Below are positions 4,754-5,123 of a stretch of DNA of 5,123 nt, in pieces. The translations under genes were made by a program, and so were the position numbers. The stretch covers positions 1 through 5,123 of the forward strand of contig DATADD010000213.1 of NCBI GenBank assembly GCA_036258675.1. Direction: 5' to 3'. The notes beneath the pieces are model-generated. The model was not told where the DNA came from and did not search any database. It saw nothing but the letters and a program-made list of their open reading frames with translations. The stretch comes from DATADD01 sp036258675 (GTDB lineage Bacteria > Actinomycetota > CADDZG01 > WHSQ01). Numbering within the stretch: the stretch's first letter is position 1; each line of letters starts with the position of its first letter.

Positions 4754-5123
4754 TAGATGCGTTCGATCTCGTCGACCACCGCGACGAGGTCGTCGGTGGT
4801 CACCGCGGGCCCCCTCGCCGGAGGCTCCCCTCCCTCCACGAGCCACCGGAGCGCGCCGGGGACCTCGTCGCGCGCCGCGTCGGGGTCCCGCTCGAGGTCG
4901 ATCCCGTGCGTCTCGCGGAGCCTCGACGCGGCGAGGCGCACGAGCACCGGACGGATCCGGTGGTCGAAGTCCTGCCGCGAGTACGAGCCCCACCCGAACG
5001 TGCGCTCGAGGGCCTCGAGGTCGGGGGGTCGGTCGGTGACACGCGACGGGGCCCGGGCCACCATCGTGAACGAGCTCGGGGCCGCCGCGCGCGCGTCCGC
5101 GAGCCGCGCGCCCAGCCAGGCCG
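4753..5123 (-). CDS. Conserved helical protein of unknown function upstream of MoxR, 5' truncated
   Basis: The gene runs off the right edge: the frame is open to the last complete codon at 5121, giving 122 residues, and the ATG at 5064 is probably internal because coding-like sequence (APSSFT) precedes it. I recall similar proteins beside MoxR in actinobacteria, with a pattern of P-x-x-L-x-x-L-E, then F-x-x-R-x-R-P-V-L, then G-x-D-L-x-x-x-P. All three are here: PPDLEALE (32-39), FDHRIRPVLVRLAASRL (52-68) and GIDLERDP (73-80). No membrane helix is seen in the visible part; an N-terminal membrane segment could lie beyond the edge. It ends in EIERI and its TAG overlaps the MoxR GTG by one base. 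Function is unknown; its position suggests a companion of the MoxR-DUF58 machine. The family match is from memory and not searched. Confidence 0.75.
   Translation of the reverse strand, partial: AWLGARLADARAAAPSSFTMVARAPSRVTDRPPDLEALERTFGWGSYSRQDFDHRIRPVLVRLAASRLRETHGIDLERDPDAARDEVPGALRWLVEGGEPPARGPAVTTDDLVAVVDEIERI

Noticed and set aside
3743..4756. A 337-codon open frame on the + strand opposite MoxR
   Set aside because: The minus strand carries every MoxR motif; this frame shows charged low-complexity sequence only.
3779..4993. Longer MoxR start, up to 4993
   Set aside because: The extra N-terminus is Arg/Gly/Ala-rich and overlies the coding part of the upstream gene; family similarity begins just after the GTG at 4753.

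Overview
The window is very GC-rich, compact, bacterial chromosomal sequence. Several genes start with GTG, stop and start codons overlap, and third codon positions are strongly GC-biased. The protein types (a MoxR ATPase and DUF58 pair with a helical companion gene, and a metallophosphoesterase with the HHH...PGTGRERN signature) suggest a high-GC Actinomycetota-like organism. That is an inference from style and gene content; no marker gene here fixes the taxon. I see no tRNA, rRNA, CRISPR array, transposase, phage gene or long repeat.

Left part (1-2016). An HhH-GPD DNA glycosylase gene runs in from the left edge on the + strand and ends at 621. Four bases later, tail to tail, ends a small minus-strand gene (626-1063) for a stand-alone cyclic-nucleotide-binding-fold protein. 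A 71-bp intergenic region (1064-1134) separates it from a divergent class III metallophosphoesterase (1135-2016). This region holds a candidate -10 box that would make the minus-strand gene leaderless, a strong GC-rich inverted repeat, and an excellent Shine-Dalgarno sequence for the phosphoesterase. The divergent pairing of a possible cyclic-nucleotide sensor with a member of the superfamily that includes cAMP phosphodiesterases is the most suggestive signalling context here.

Right part (1984-5123, all minus strand). Four genes are packed without gaps, in transcription order: a 5'-truncated conserved helical protein of unknown function (4753 to beyond 5123), a MoxR-family AAA+ ATPase (3779-4753), a DUF58 membrane-anchored protein with a degenerate von Willebrand A-like region (2514-3782), and a small multi-span membrane protein (1984-2517). 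The junctions are TAGTG, GTGA and GTGA, so each start overlaps the preceding stop and translational coupling is likely. MoxR plus DUF58 is a widespread pair thought to act as a chaperone-like ATPase with its VWA-like partner, often in cell-envelope or complex-maturation roles. The specific substrate here is unknown. The last gene overlaps the end of the phosphoesterase gene tail to tail by 33 bp.

The operon promoter lies outside the window. No stretch over 300 bases lacks a gene. Nothing here clearly amounts to a new defence or mobile system; the most interesting items are the divergent sensor/phosphoesterase pair with its structured promoter region and the two unknown partner proteins of the MoxR-DUF58 operon.
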